Of a stretch of 64,000 nt of DNA, positions 1 through 8,913 are shown piece by piece (the first letter of the stretch is position 1; each line of letters starts with the position of its first letter). The position numbers and the translations under genes are program-made. The stretch spans positions 372,001-436,000 of the forward strand of contig NZ_JBNFZM010000002.1 in NCBI RefSeq assembly GCF_051195235.1. Reading direction: 5' to 3'. The DNA is from Tateyamaria sp947503385. Its GTDB lineage: Bacteria; Pseudomonadota; Alphaproteobacteria; Rhodobacterales; Rhodobacteraceae. The notes under the pieces are model-generated. The model was not told the DNA's origin, did not search any database, and was given only the letters and a program-made list of their open reading frames with translations.

Positions 1-2
1 TG

Positions 3-788
3 GGCGCGGAAATCGTGCCCTTTGAGACCCCGCATTTCGGCGCACATTACCCTTATGGCAACAAGATCGAGATGCTGGCCGCCCTGCCCAAGGGCGAGCC
101 GTTCGTGTTCTTTGACACCGACACGCTGATCCTCGACGAAATCAGTACCCTGCCCTTTGATTTCAACACCCCATCCGCCTCAATGCGGCGCACCGGAACG
201 TGGCCCGAGATCGAGCTTTATGGCCCCGGCTATACCGAGATATGGTCGTCGCTCTATGACAAGTTCGGCCTCGATTTTGCCAGCAGCATCGACCCCAACG
301 AACCGGATGAATACTGGGGCCGATATCTCTATTTCAACGCGGGCTACTTCTTTGGCGCGTGCCCGCAGAAGTTCGGCAAACTGTTCACCGAATACGCGTT
401 GGCCATCCGCGACGACCCGCCCCGCGCGCTGGTGTGCCAGTCTCTGGACCCATGGCTGGATCAGGTGGCGCTGCCACTGGTCATTCATGCGCTGGGGGGC
501 AGCCGCAAAAGCGCCGTGCACGGGATGCTCGACGGTACGCATAGCTGCCATTACCGCATGTTCCCGCTGCTTTATGCCCGCGAAAGCGAGGCGGTGATTG
601 CCACGCTCGAAGAGATCGCAGCCCCCAACAAGATCAAGAAGGTGCTGAAATCCTACGACCCGATCAAGCGGATGGTCTATCAGGGCCGCGGCGACAAGGT
701 GCGCGCGCTGTTTGACCAAAATGACATGCCGCGCAAAGAACAGGCGATCCGCAATCGCATCAAATCCAACGGCTTTTGGATGCGCTGA
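3..788 (+). CDS. glycosyltransferase-like protein, 5'-truncated by window edge
   Basis: The reading frame is open to the left edge of the window, so the N-terminus is missing; the in-frame GTG at 15 is probably internal. The visible 260 residues contain a FFDTDTLIL segment, a hydrophobic strand followed by a D-x-D pair as in the metal/nucleotide-sugar site of GT-A glycosyltransferases. A later YFNAGYFFGA stretch resembles the acceptor-side loop of GT8-like enzymes. From this I infer sugar transfer onto a cell-surface glycan, but the substrate is unknown and no glycan cluster is visible on this side. The C-terminal 50 residues are basic and charged. The family call is tentative. Confidence 0.55.
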   Translation, partial: GAEIVPFETPHFGAHYPYGNKIEMLAALPKGEPFVFFDTDTLILDEISTLPFDFNTPSASMRRTGTWPEIELYGPGYTEIWSSLYDKFGLDFASSIDPNEPDEYWGRYLYFNAGYFFGACPQKFGKLFTEYALAIRDDPPRALVCQSLDPWLDQVALPLVIHALGGSRKSAVHGMLDGTHSCHYRMFPLLYARESEAVIATLEEIAAPNKIKKVLKSYDPIKRMVYQGRGDKVRALFDQNDMPRKEQAIRNRIKSNGFWMR

Positions 789-851
789 CGGGGCGACGCC
801 ACGTCACTTTGGGACGCGGGGCGATTCCGGCGCAAAACGGGTCGATTACAG

Positions 852-869
852 ACTTTGCGCGCGCAAAGT
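852..869. promoter_or_regulatory. 18-bp perfect palindrome, candidate operator
   Basis: ACTTTGCGCGCGCAAAGT is its own reverse complement. It lies 55 bp before the start of the NTF2-like gene and covers a possible -35 (TTGCGC at 855), with a weak -10-like TACATA 16 bp further on. This is a plausible dimeric-regulator site; the regulator is unknown. The half-site TTTGCGC also recurs in the hpd/Lrp intergenic region of this window. Confidence 0.4.
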
Positions 870-924
870 TCGTACTTACATAACACGTACACCACCCAAA
901 CATTGTCATCGTATGGAGGCAGAG

Positions 925-1353
925 ATGTCACGCTCCATTACCACTGTTTTGTCGTGCCTTGCCGACGCCCTCATCGACGGTCGGCTGGATCACATCACGC
1001 GCTACTTCGCCTATCCCCTTCCGCTATATTGCAATGGTGAACTGATCGTGTTCGGCAGCCCCGACACGTTGAAAGAAGCCCTGTCGATGTACCGCGACGC
1101 CATTCTCGCCATCGGCACGGTCAAAATGCGTCCGCGCCTGGTGGCACAAGGCTTGCCCGTGCGCGGCTATTCCAGCGTTTGGATCGAATGGGACCATCTG
1201 GATGCCGCGGGCACGTGCCTGCGCACCAACCAAGTCCGCTATGCAACCTATCAGGGCGCGATGGATCTGCATCCGCGCATCGAAATCGTCGACTATACCG
1301 TGACGGCCTTTCCCGAGCTTTACGAATCCCTGCCCGCCGTTCGCACCGCCTGA
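925..1353 (+). CDS. NTF2-like (SnoaL-fold) hypothetical protein
   Basis: This is a 142-residue soluble protein without signal peptide or membrane segment. The start at 925 is chosen because GGAGG at 915-919 sits at ideal spacing; an in-frame ATG at 913 would destroy that site. An N-terminal helix followed by FAYPLPLYCNGELIVFGS and alternating strands gives the look of the cone-shaped NTF2/SnoaL fold, which serves as a small-molecule enzyme or a binding domain. No catalytic residues can be assigned. The gene is monocistronic, followed by metY after 88 bp. Function unknown. Confidence 0.6.
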   Translation: MSRSITTVLSCLADALIDGRLDHITRYFAYPLPLYCNGELIVFGSPDTLKEALSMYRDAILAIGTVKMRPRLVAQGLPVRGYSSVWIEWDHLDAAGTCLRTNQVRYATYQGAMDLHPRIEIVDYTVTAFPELYESLPAVRTA

Positions 1354-1441
1354 GCAAAGCGCGCCCACGCTCTTGCCGCCCCCGTCGCCTTTGCCGTAGG
1401 TGTACGCCAACGCGTATTTCTGCACTGCAAAGGACATCTCC

Positions 1442-2734
1442 ATGACCGACGGCCCCACCTACGGCTTTGACACGCTGCAAATCCACGCCGGCGCACGGCC
1501 CGACCCCGCCACGGGCGCGCGCCAAACGCCGATCTACCAATCCACCGCCTTTGTGTTCCGCGATGCCGAACACGCCGCCGCCCTCTTTAACCTGCAAGAG
1601 GTCGGCTACATCTACTCGCGCCTGACCAACCCCACCGTGGCCGTTCTGCAGGAACGTATCGCCACACTCGAAGGGGGCGTGGGCGCGGTCTGCTGTTCGT
1701 CCGGGCACGCGGCCCAGCTCATGGCGCTGTTCCCGCTGATGGCGCCGGGCCTGAACGTGGTGGTGTCCACCCGCCTTTATGGCGGCACGGTCACGCAGTT
1801 CAGCCAGACGATCAAACGGTTTGGTTGGGAGGCGACCTTTGTCGACTTTGACGACCTTGATGCCGTCAAGGCGGCCATCGACGACAACACCCGCGCGATC
1901 TTCTGCGAGGCGATTGCCAACCCCGGCGGCTATATCACCGACCTCGACGCGATTTCGGCCATTGCGGACGCCGCCGAAATCCCGCTGATCGTCGACAACA
2001 CGTCGGCCACGCCCTACCTCTGCCGTCCCATCGAACACGGGGCCACGCTGGTGGTGCACTCGACGACCAAATACCTGACCGGCAACGGCACCGTCACCGG
2101 CGGCTGCGTCGTGGATTCCGGCAAATTCGACTGGTCCGCCAATGACAAGTTCCCGTCGCTCAGCGCGCCCGAACCGGCCTATCACGGGCTCAAGTTCCAC
2201 GAGACCTTTGGACCGCTCGCCTTTACCTTCCACGGCATCGCCATCGGCCTGCGTGATCTGGGCATGACCATGAACCCACAGGCGGCCCATTACACGCTGA
2301 TGGGCACCGAAACCCTGTCATTGCGCATGGACCGGCACGTGGAAAACGCGGTTAAAATCGCCCAGTGGCTCGAAAAGGACGACCGCGTCGATTACGTCAC
2401 CTATGCGGGCCTCAAATCGTCGCCCTATTTCGACCGGGTCAAGACGATCTGCCCGCGCGGCGCGGGGGGCCTGTTCACCTTTGCGGTCAAAGGCGGTTAT
2501 GACGCCTGCGTCAAGCTGGTGAACGCGCTTGAAATCTTTTCCCATGTGGCGAACCTGGGCGATGCGCGCTCGCTCATCATTCACTCGGCGTCGACCACGC
2601 ACCGGCAGTTGACGGCAGAACAACAACGCGCAGCAGGTGCCGCACCAGAAGTCGTGCGCGTGTCCATCGGTATCGAAGACGCCGACGACCTGATTGCCGA
2701 TCTCGATCAGGCCTTGTCCAAGGCGGTCAGCTAA
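1442..2734 (+). CDS. metY: O-acetylhomoserine aminocarboxypropyltransferase (sulfhydrylase)
   Basis: This 430-residue PLP enzyme of the Cys/Met-metabolism family condenses O-acetylhomoserine with sulfide (or methanethiol) to give homocysteine (or methionine) in the cytoplasm. Family marks visible are the N-terminal TLQIHAGARPDP and TPIYQSTAFVF segments, the tyrosine region YIYSRLTNPT, and the lysine-bearing HSTTKYLTGNG segment, whose Lys forms the PLP aldimine. C-terminal SRSLIIHSAST-type residues appear as ARSLIIHSASTTH. The length fits MetY, which is longer than MetB/MetC. The start at 1442 has AGGA ten bases upstream. I saw no SAM-type riboswitch in the 88-bp leader. Confidence 0.93.
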   Translation: MTDGPTYGFDTLQIHAGARPDPATGARQTPIYQSTAFVFRDAEHAAALFNLQEVGYIYSRLTNPTVAVLQERIATLEGGVGAVCCSSGHAAQLMALFPLMAPGLNVVVSTRLYGGTVTQFSQTIKRFGWEATFVDFDDLDAVKAAIDDNTRAIFCEAIANPGGYITDLDAISAIADAAEIPLIVDNTSATPYLCRPIEHGATLVVHSTTKYLTGNGTVTGGCVVDSGKFDWSANDKFPSLSAPEPAYHGLKFHETFGPLAFTFHGIAIGLRDLGMTMNPQAAHYTLMGTETLSLRMDRHVENAVKIAQWLEKDDRVDYVTYAGLKSSPYFDRVKTICPRGAGGLFTFAVKGGYDACVKLVNALEIFSHVANLGDARSLIIHSASTTHRQLTAEQQRAAGAAPEVVRVSIGIEDADDLIADLDQALSKAVS

Positions 2735-2889
2735 ACGATCGGACGGGCGCGCCGGACTGGCGCGCCCGATCCCACGACCGGTCCTTGCCGACGCTTGGCC
2801 TTTTACTTTTCTTAACGCCCGGACTGGACTATCTTGTGCCCAGGCAACACGCCGTACTGTGGTTAAAGAGAAGCTGACAAACCCCGGTC

Positions 2890-5307
2890 ATGAAACCGAA
2901 TTTTGCGCTTTCGCTGTCCTTCGAAGGGATCCGGCTGTTGCACCGTGCGGCAGGCGGCTGGCGCCGTGTGGGCGAAGTGCCGGTGACCAGCGCCGATCTC
3001 AACGGCGATCTGGAAGCGCTGCGCAAAGCTGCGGCCAAGCTGGACAGCGCTCCGCTGCGCACCAAGCTCATCATTCCCGACGACCAGATCAAATATCTGA
3101 GCATCGACACCGGCGAGGTCGACGCAGAGGCGCGGCGCGATGCGGCCCGTGCCGCGCTGGACGGGGCCACACCCTATTCCGTGGACACGCTTGTTTTTGA
3201 CATCTGCGAAGAAGGCGGCACAACCCATGTGGCCGCTGTCGCCCGCGAAACTCTTGCCGAGGCCGAAGCCTTTGCCAGCGAACACCACTTCCACCCGGTC
3301 AGCTTTGTCGCCGCGCCCATGGATCAGGGGTTTCTGGGCGAGCCGTGGTTCGGAACGGCGGCACATGCGCGCGCGATCCTGCCCGCTGGCGACCCGGTTG
3401 TGGCCGATGGGGTGCGGGTCGTGGTCATCGGCGATGTCGAAGACGCGGCAGATGCTGCAGATGAGGCGGCAGACGACCCAGATGCCGATACGGACCAGCC
3501 CGAAGACGATACCCTGCCCGACGTTGCGTTGGCCGATGCCGACGATGCCACCCCCGGTCCCGCCCTGCGGTTCGAACCGGTGGACAGCGATCTGAACGAC
3601 GACGATCTGGGCGATGAAGACGACGCAGAAGAGGCGACAACCCCGCCCACGCTCGGCTTTGCCAGCCGTCGCAACACGCCTGTTGCGCCCGCGCCGCTGG
3701 GCGGTGTGACACGCGACGCCTCGGACCTGACCACACCACCGGCGCGGGTGGCGCACTCCCCCGGCAAGGCACCGCTTGCACCGCCCGCCTCTTTCGCCGA
3801 AAGCCTGACCACCACGCCCGAATTTGCCGCGCGGACCGAAGAACCAGCGCCACCCCCACGCAGCGGCGGCGGGTTCCTGTCACGCCGCAGCGCCCCGGCG
3901 CAGGTGGCTGTCGCAGGTGCCCCCGGCGCGCAGGCCGAAGCGCAGCGCATGACGATTTTTGGCGCGCGTGACGGCAGCCAGACAGGTGGCAAGCCGCGGT
4001 TCTTGGGCCTGATCCTGACGGCGATCCTGATCCTGTTCCTTGCGGGGGTCGCTGCGCTCGCATCGGTCTACCTTGACGACCGTATCGCCGGTCTGTTCCA
4101 GCGCGACCGCACCCTCGCCTCGACCCTGCCCGACGATGCCGAGGCCACGCTGGCCGAAGATGTCGGCGCCACCACCCATGTCGAACCCGAGACCGACACC
4201 GCCGAAGGCATCGCGGTGGCGTCCTTGAACGAGGACCTCGCCGATGGTCTGTCCGAAGAGGATGCCGCGGTGCTTGATGCGCTGCGCGATCCGCTGCCCG
4301 CGCCGCAAGCGCCCGAAGAACTGGACGCCGCAGCACTTGAGGCGCGCTATGCTGTGACCGGTATCTGGCCCAAGGCACCGCAGGTGCCCGACGCCCCGCC
4401 GCTCATCCCGCTTGAGGATTTCTACCTGACGGGCATCGACCCGGTCAGCCCGGCGCTGGACGCGGTGGCCCTGCCCCGCGCCGACACGTTGCAGACCGAC
4501 GCGGCATTGCCGGAGGTGTCCAACCCGGCCGCGCCCGGCACGAATTTTGCCCGCGACGACAACGGGTTCATCATCCCCACACCCGGTGGCACGCTAAGCC
4601 CGGATGGCTATACCGTCGTCCTTGGACCGCCGCCGCTGAAGCCACCGCTGACCCCCACCCGCTTTGCCGAGGATCCGACCACAGCCGACCCGAACAGCCT
4701 GCTGGCCGGTGTACGGCCACAGGCACGCCCCGGCGATCTGGTCGAACAGAATGAAAGGGCGACGTTGGGGGGGCTGCTGCGCACCGAACTGGCCACATAC
4801 CGGCCGCGCCTGCGCCCGCTTGCCCCGCAAGAGTTGCTGGAGACACCAACACCTCAGACCGTGCCGGACGAGGCCATCGAAGAGGCCTTGACCGCCGCCG
4901 TGCTGCCACCGGTCGATCCGGTGCTGCGCCCCACGGTGCGCCCGCGCAATTTCGACCGGATCGTCACCCGCACACAGCGCCAGCAAAACCGCGGCTCGAC
5001 CGTCAACACGGACACGCGCGTGGCCAGCGTCGCGCCGCGCACGGTCACACCGTCCATCCCCTCTTCTGCCTCGGTCACGCGCGAGGCAACGGTGCGCGAT
5101 GCCATCAACCTGCGGCGCGTCAACCTGATCGGCGTCTATGGCACGCCATCGGACCGGCGCGCCCTCGTCCGTCTGGGCAATGGTCGCTATCAAAAGGTGC
5201 AGGTGGGTGACCGCTTTGACGGCGGTCGTGTGTCCGCAATCGGGGACAGCGAACTGCGCTACCAGAAAGGTGGGCGCAACCTCGTGCTCAAAATGCCCAG
5301 CGGATAG
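2890..5307 (+). CDS. single-pass membrane protein with PilM/GspL-like N-terminus and PilP/GspC-like C-terminus
   Basis: This is an 805-residue acidic, proline-rich protein. Residues 1-160 alternate strands and helices (LSLSFEGIRLLHR, LIIPDDQIKYLSID, ATPYSVDTLVFDI, ARETLAEAEAFA) like the actin-fold cytoplasmic part of GspL/PilM. A long low-complexity acidic linker follows, then one membrane segment at about 371-394. The large C-terminal side is extracytoplasmic by inference and mostly disordered. The last 70 residues (RRVNLIGVYGTPSDRRALVR through VGDRFDGGRVSAIGD) look like the small beta domain of GspC/PilP, which contacts secretins. The gene stands alone between metY and hpd. A role in envelope assembly is inference only. 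Confidence 0.6.
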   Translation: MKPNFALSLSFEGIRLLHRAAGGWRRVGEVPVTSADLNGDLEALRKAAAKLDSAPLRTKLIIPDDQIKYLSIDTGEVDAEARRDAARAALDGATPYSVDTLVFDICEEGGTTHVAAVARETLAEAEAFASEHHFHPVSFVAAPMDQGFLGEPWFGTAAHARAILPAGDPVVADGVRVVVIGDVEDAADAADEAADDPDADTDQPEDDTLPDVALADADDATPGPALRFEPVDSDLNDDDLGDEDDAEEATTPPTLGFASRRNTPVAPAPLGGVTRDASDLTTPPARVAHSPGKAPLAPPASFAESLTTTPEFAARTEEPAPPPRSGGGFLSRRSAPAQVAVAGAPGAQAEAQRMTIFGARDGSQTGGKPRFLGLILTAILILFLAGVAALASVYLDDRIAGLFQRDRTLASTLPDDAEATLAEDVGATTHVEPETDTAEGIAVASLNEDLADGLSEEDAAVLDALRDPLPAPQAPEELDAAALEARYAVTGIWPKAPQVPDAPPLIPLEDFYLTGIDPVSPALDAVALPRADTLQTDAALPEVSNPAAPGTNFARDDNGFIIPTPGGTLSPDGYTVVLGPPPLKPPLTPTRFAEDPTTADPNSLLAGVRPQARPGDLVEQNERATLGGLLRTELATYRPRLRPLAPQELLETPTPQTVPDEAIEEALTAAVLPPVDPVLRPTVRPRNFDRIVTRTQRQQNRGSTVNTDTRVASVAPRTVTPSIPSSASVTREATVRDAINLRRVNLIGVYGTPSDRRALVRLGNGRYQKVQVGDRFDGGRVSAIGDSELRYQKGGRNLVLKMPSG

Positions 5308-5318
5308 GCGGCGCCCGC

Positions 5319-6413
5319 CTATTCCGCCGCCAGTTCACCCGCGTTGATCTGCTCCTGCTCGATGCTCTCGAACAGCGCTTTGAAATTCCCCTCGCCAAAG
5401 CCGTCATCGCCCTTGCGCTGAATGAACTCAAAGAAGATCGGCCCGATCACGGTCTTTGAAAAGATCTGGAGCAGGATCTTGGTCTCGCCCCCGTCCACGA
5501 CCCCTTCGCCGTCAATCAGGATGCCGTGCCGTTTCATCCGGTCCAGCGGCTCATCGTGGCCGGCAACGCGCGTTTTGGACAGGTCGTAATAGGTGTCGGG
5601 CGGGCCGGGCATGAATTTCAGCCCGTTTGCCGCAATCGCATCCGTGCTGTCATAGATGTCGTCGGACCCCACGGCGATGTGCTGAATGCCCTCGCCGTTG
5701 TACTTTTTCAGATAGGCCACGATCTGGCCCGTCTCTCCACGGTCTTCGTTGATCGGAATACGGATGCGCCCGCAGGGCGATGTCAGCGCCCGGCTGAACA
5801 GCCCGGTAAACTTGCCCTCGATATCGAAAAACCGGATTTCCTTGAAGTTGAACAAGTCCCCGTAGAACCGGAACCACGTGTCCATGTTCCCCTTGTGGAC
5901 GTTGTGAGTCAGGTGATCGAGGTAAAAGAACCCGACGCCGCGCGGCTTGGACTGTGCCAGCCACTCGTATTCGCCGTTATAGGGCGAGGTGTCGTGATAC
6001 TGATCCACGAAATAGATGAGGCTGCCGCCGATGCCATAAATCGCAGGCACGTCCAGCACCTTGCCGTCGCCCTCATAGGGCGTCGCCCCCAGCGCCACGG
6101 CACGTTCGAACGCGTGCTGCGCATCCGCGACGCGCCAGCCCATCGAGGGCGCACAGGGCCCATGATCTTCGACAAAGCGGGCGGCAAAACTGTCTGGATC
6201 GGCGTTCAGCACATAGGTGATATCGCCCTGCTGCCACAGTTCGATCTGCATCTGCTTGTGCCGTGCCACCAGCGCGTAGCCCATGCGCCGGAACACGGTC
6301 CGCAATTCTTCGGGATCGGGGCTGGCAAATTCGACAAACTCGAACCCGTCGGTTCCCGCCGGGTTGTCCGCGGTGATCTGCGATTTTGGTGCGTTGTGCG
6401 GAAACGGGCCCAT
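5319..6413 (-). CDS. hpd: 4-hydroxyphenylpyruvate dioxygenase
   Basis: This 364-residue Fe(II) enzyme converts 4-hydroxyphenylpyruvate to homogentisate, the committed step of tyrosine catabolism. It shows two vicinal-oxygen-chelate halves. The C-terminal half carries the iron ligands: the first His in FYLDHLTHNVHKGN, the second in GIQHIAVGSDDIY, and the Glu in GPIFFEFIQRKGDDGFGEGNF, all in canonical context. The start at 6413 is supported by AAGGAG seven bases upstream and by homology (the longer frame lacks plausible N-terminal sequence). It is transcribed divergently from an Lrp-type regulator that probably controls it. Confidence 0.95.
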   Translation of the reverse strand: MGPFPHNAPKSQITADNPAGTDGFEFVEFASPDPEELRTVFRRMGYALVARHKQMQIELWQQGDITYVLNADPDSFAARFVEDHGPCAPSMGWRVADAQHAFERAVALGATPYEGDGKVLDVPAIYGIGGSLIYFVDQYHDTSPYNGEYEWLAQSKPRGVGFFYLDHLTHNVHKGNMDTWFRFYGDLFNFKEIRFFDIEGKFTGLFSRALTSPCGRIRIPINEDRGETGQIVAYLKKYNGEGIQHIAVGSDDIYDSTDAIAANGLKFMPGPPDTYYDLSKTRVAGHDEPLDRMKRHGILIDGEGVVDGGETKILLQIFSKTVIGPIFFEFIQRKGDDGFGEGNFKALFESIEQEQINAGELAAE

Positions 6414-6436
6414 CTGGTTTCTCCTTGTGCCTAAGC

Positions 6437-6518
6437 TTTGCGCATATATGCACCGCCGCACGCGCAATGTCCGCGCAAACACTTGACGCACCCGCCTGTA
6501 GCGCGCGACCTTTGCGCA
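6437..6518. promoter_or_regulatory. divergent control region with repeated TTTGCGC half-sites
   Basis: The 137-bp gap between hpd and the Lrp gene holds TTTGCGC at 6437-6443, its inverse GCGCAAA at 6473-6479, and TTTGCGCA at 6511-6518. The spacing of 36 and 38 bp is close to three and a half helical turns. A 10-bp palindrome GCATATATGC lies at 6442-6451. Repeated phased sites fit wrapping by an Lrp-family octamer, inferred to be the adjacent regulator. Confidence 0.45.
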
Positions 6519-6550
6519 CGAAATGGCGAAACCACGCGAAAAGGACGCAC

Positions 6551-7006
6551 ATGCTTGATTCCACCGACGCGCGCCTGCTTGCCGCCCTCCAGACCAACGC
6601 CCAAGCCACCGCACAAGAGCTTAGCGACCAGTTGCACCTGTCGGCCAGTCAGGTGGGTCGCCGCCGTCAGCGCCTTGAGGCCGAAGGCTACATCCAAGGC
6701 TACCGTGCCCGGCTCGATGCCGCGCGGCTGGGCCTCAGCGTGCAGGGTTTTGTGCAGGTGCAACTGGGCGTCCATGGCACGGAACACGCCGCCAGCTTTG
6801 CCAAACTGGTGCACACAACGCCCCAAATCACCAGCGCGTGGACGATGACGGGCGATGCGGACTATCTGCTGCGCGTGTACTGTGCGGACTTGCCCGCACT
6901 CAACGTCCTGATACATGATGTGTTGTTGACGCATCCTGCGGTTGCGAAAGTGCACAGCCAGATCGTCATGGACCAGCTCAAGCAGGATGGTCCCCTGCCC
7001 ACCTGA
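6551..7006 (+). CDS. Lrp/AsnC-family transcriptional regulator, probable hpd regulator
   Basis: This 151-residue protein has an N-terminal winged helix-turn-helix (residues 1-55: DSTDARLLAALQTNAQATAQELSDQL, then SASQVGRRRQRLEAEGYI) and a C-terminal RAM ligand-binding domain (about 65-140, ending TMTGDADYLLRVYCADLPALNVLI). This is the standard Lrp/AsnC size and layout. The start at 6551 follows AAAAGGAC. It is divergent from hpd with a shared control region, so an aromatic amino acid or its keto acid is the inferred effector. The Kef-type antiporter gene begins 17 bp downstream and may be cotranscribed. Confidence 0.88.
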   Translation: MLDSTDARLLAALQTNAQATAQELSDQLHLSASQVGRRRQRLEAEGYIQGYRARLDAARLGLSVQGFVQVQLGVHGTEHAASFAKLVHTTPQITSAWTMTGDADYLLRVYCADLPALNVLIHDVLLTHPAVAKVHSQIVMDQLKQDGPLPT

Positions 7007-7023
7007 CCCTCCGGGAGACACCC

Positions 7024-8910
7024 ATGGAAGGCTTTCTCTACCAAGCCTCGATCTACCTTGCCGCCGCCGTCATCGCGGTGCCGATTGCCGCGCGGTTGGG
7101 ATTGGGGTCTGTGTTGGGTTACCTCGCGGCGGGTATCATCATCGGCCCCGCATTGGGGCTTGTCGGGTCCGAGACAGAGGACTTGCAGCACTTTGCCGAA
7201 TTTGGCGTGGTGATGATGCTGTTCCTGATCGGGCTCGAGCTTGAGCCGCGCGCACTTTGGGACATGCGGCACAAGTTGCTGGGGCTGGGCGGGTTGCAGA
7301 TCGTGCTGTCGGCGCTGGCGCTCATGGGCATCGCAATGGCGTATAACCAACCATGGAGCGTGGCATTGGCCATTGGCCTCACGCTGGCGCTGTCTTCGAC
7401 CGCGATCGTGCTGCAAACCCTGTCGGAAAAGGGGTTGATGCAGACAAGCGGCGGGCGATCGGTGTTTTCTGTTTTGCTGACGCAGGACATCGCGGTGATC
7501 CCGATCCTTGCGCTTTTGCCGCTGCTCGCCGTGTCTCTGCCCGTACAGATCAGCCCCGACGGCTCCATCGCGCGGGACAGCGATGCGCACGGTGATGGTC
7601 ATGGCGGCGGGCACGGCATGGATATGAGCCTCGTAGACGGGCTGCCCGCATGGGGTGTGACCCTTGTCACCATCGCTGCTGTGGCGGCTGTGGTTCTTGC
7701 GGGCATCTTTCTGACGCGACCTGTGTTCCGGTTCATCCATGCCGCGCGCCTGCGCGAGATGTATACCGCGCTGGCGCTGTTGATCGTTGTGTCAATCTCG
7801 TTCCTGATGATGCTTGTGGGGCTGTCGCCCGCGCTTGGCGCTTTTATCGCCGGGGTGGTGCTGGCCAGTTCCGAATTCCGGCACGAACTGGAATCGGACC
7901 TTGAGCCGTTCAAGGGGCTGCTCTTGGGGCTGTTCTTCATCACCGTGGGGGCGGGCATCAACTTTGTCCGCCTGTTCGAAGACTGGCCCGCGCTGCTGTC
8001 CATGGCCATCCTCGTGATCGTGGTCAAAGGTCTGGTGCTGTATGGGCTTGCCGTCACCTTCAAGATCCGGGGCCGTGACCGGTGGCTCTTCACGCTGGGT
8101 CTGGCGCAGGCGGGCGAGTTCGGCTTTGTCCTTGTTGCCTTTTCCGTGGGTCAGGACGTGATCCCGCAGCGCATTGGTGAGACGCTGCTGCTGGTTGTCG
8201 CGCTGACCATGCTGATCACGCCGCTGCTCTTTATCCTGTACGAGGTGATCAACCGCCGCATGGGCGACATCATCCCCGAACAGGAAGCGGACGAGATCGA
8301 CGAACAGGGCCCCGTCATCATCGCGGGGATCGGACGTTTTGGGCAGATCGTGAACAGGCTCGTGCAGGCGTCAGGCTTCAACACCGTTGTGCTCGACCAC
8401 AATATGGAAACCATCGCGCTGATGCGCCGGTTTGGCTTCAAGGGGTTTCTGGGCGATCCCACCCGCCCCGATATTCTGCACGCCGCAGGCCTCGACAGCG
8501 CCTCGATCCTCGTGGTTGCACTGGACGACCCGGCGGCGGCCACGCGGCTCGTGGCCTATGCCCGCGCCGCACGGCCCGACCTACATATCATCGCGCGTGC
8601 CTATGACCGAACCCACGTCTACCGCCTGTACCAAGCAGGCGCAGACGACATCATCCGCGAGATGTTCGACAGTTCCCTGCGGGCAGGGCGCTACGCGCTC
8701 GAACATCTGGGGCTCAGCGATTACGAGGCGGCGGAAGCCGAAAAACTGTTCTATCACCACGACCGCGACGCCGTGCGGCAGCTTGCCGAACTGTGGGACC
8801 CGGATATCCCCGCCTACAAAAACGAAGCCTACGTGGCGCGCGCCAAGGCGCTGGAGAAAGAGCTGGAGTTCAACCTCGCCGCCCGCGCCGAAGAGCCAAA
8901 GCGCGCCTGA
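7024..8910 (+). CDS. CPA2-family monovalent cation:proton antiporter (Kef-type)
   Basis: This 628-residue inner-membrane protein has about twelve hydrophobic segments in residues 1-405, then a cytosolic RCK/TrkA-N domain (about 417-535). The latter starts GPVIIAGIGRFGQIV, a Rossmann G-x-G-x-x-G loop, with a D at the end of the second strand (VVLDHNMET). It exchanges K+ or Na+ for H+ under nucleotide or ligand control. The membrane part includes the family segment GLSPALGAFIAGVVL. An unusual His/Gly/Asp-rich loop lies at about 187-202 (HGDGHGGGHGMDM), absent from the KefB/KefC proteins I know and possibly metal-binding. A short gap links it to the Lrp gene upstream. Confidence 0.85.
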   Translation: MEGFLYQASIYLAAAVIAVPIAARLGLGSVLGYLAAGIIIGPALGLVGSETEDLQHFAEFGVVMMLFLIGLELEPRALWDMRHKLLGLGGLQIVLSALALMGIAMAYNQPWSVALAIGLTLALSSTAIVLQTLSEKGLMQTSGGRSVFSVLLTQDIAVIPILALLPLLAVSLPVQISPDGSIARDSDAHGDGHGGGHGMDMSLVDGLPAWGVTLVTIAAVAAVVLAGIFLTRPVFRFIHAARLREMYTALALLIVVSISFLMMLVGLSPALGAFIAGVVLASSEFRHELESDLEPFKGLLLGLFFITVGAGINFVRLFEDWPALLSMAILVIVVKGLVLYGLAVTFKIRGRDRWLFTLGLAQAGEFGFVLVAFSVGQDVIPQRIGETLLLVVALTMLITPLLFILYEVINRRMGDIIPEQEADEIDEQGPVIIAGIGRFGQIVNRLVQASGFNTVVLDHNMETIALMRRFGFKGFLGDPTRPDILHAAGLDSASILVVALDDPAAATRLVAYARAARPDLHIIARAYDRTHVYRLYQAGADDIIREMFDSSLRAGRYALEHLGLSDYEAAEAEKLFYHHDRDAVRQLAELWDPDIPAYKNEAYVARAKALEKELEFNLAARAEEPKRA

Positions 8911-8913
8911 TCC

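Noticed and set aside
1354..1441. SAM-type riboswitch before metY
   Set aside because: None of the conserved SAM-II or SAM/SAH core segments could be found.
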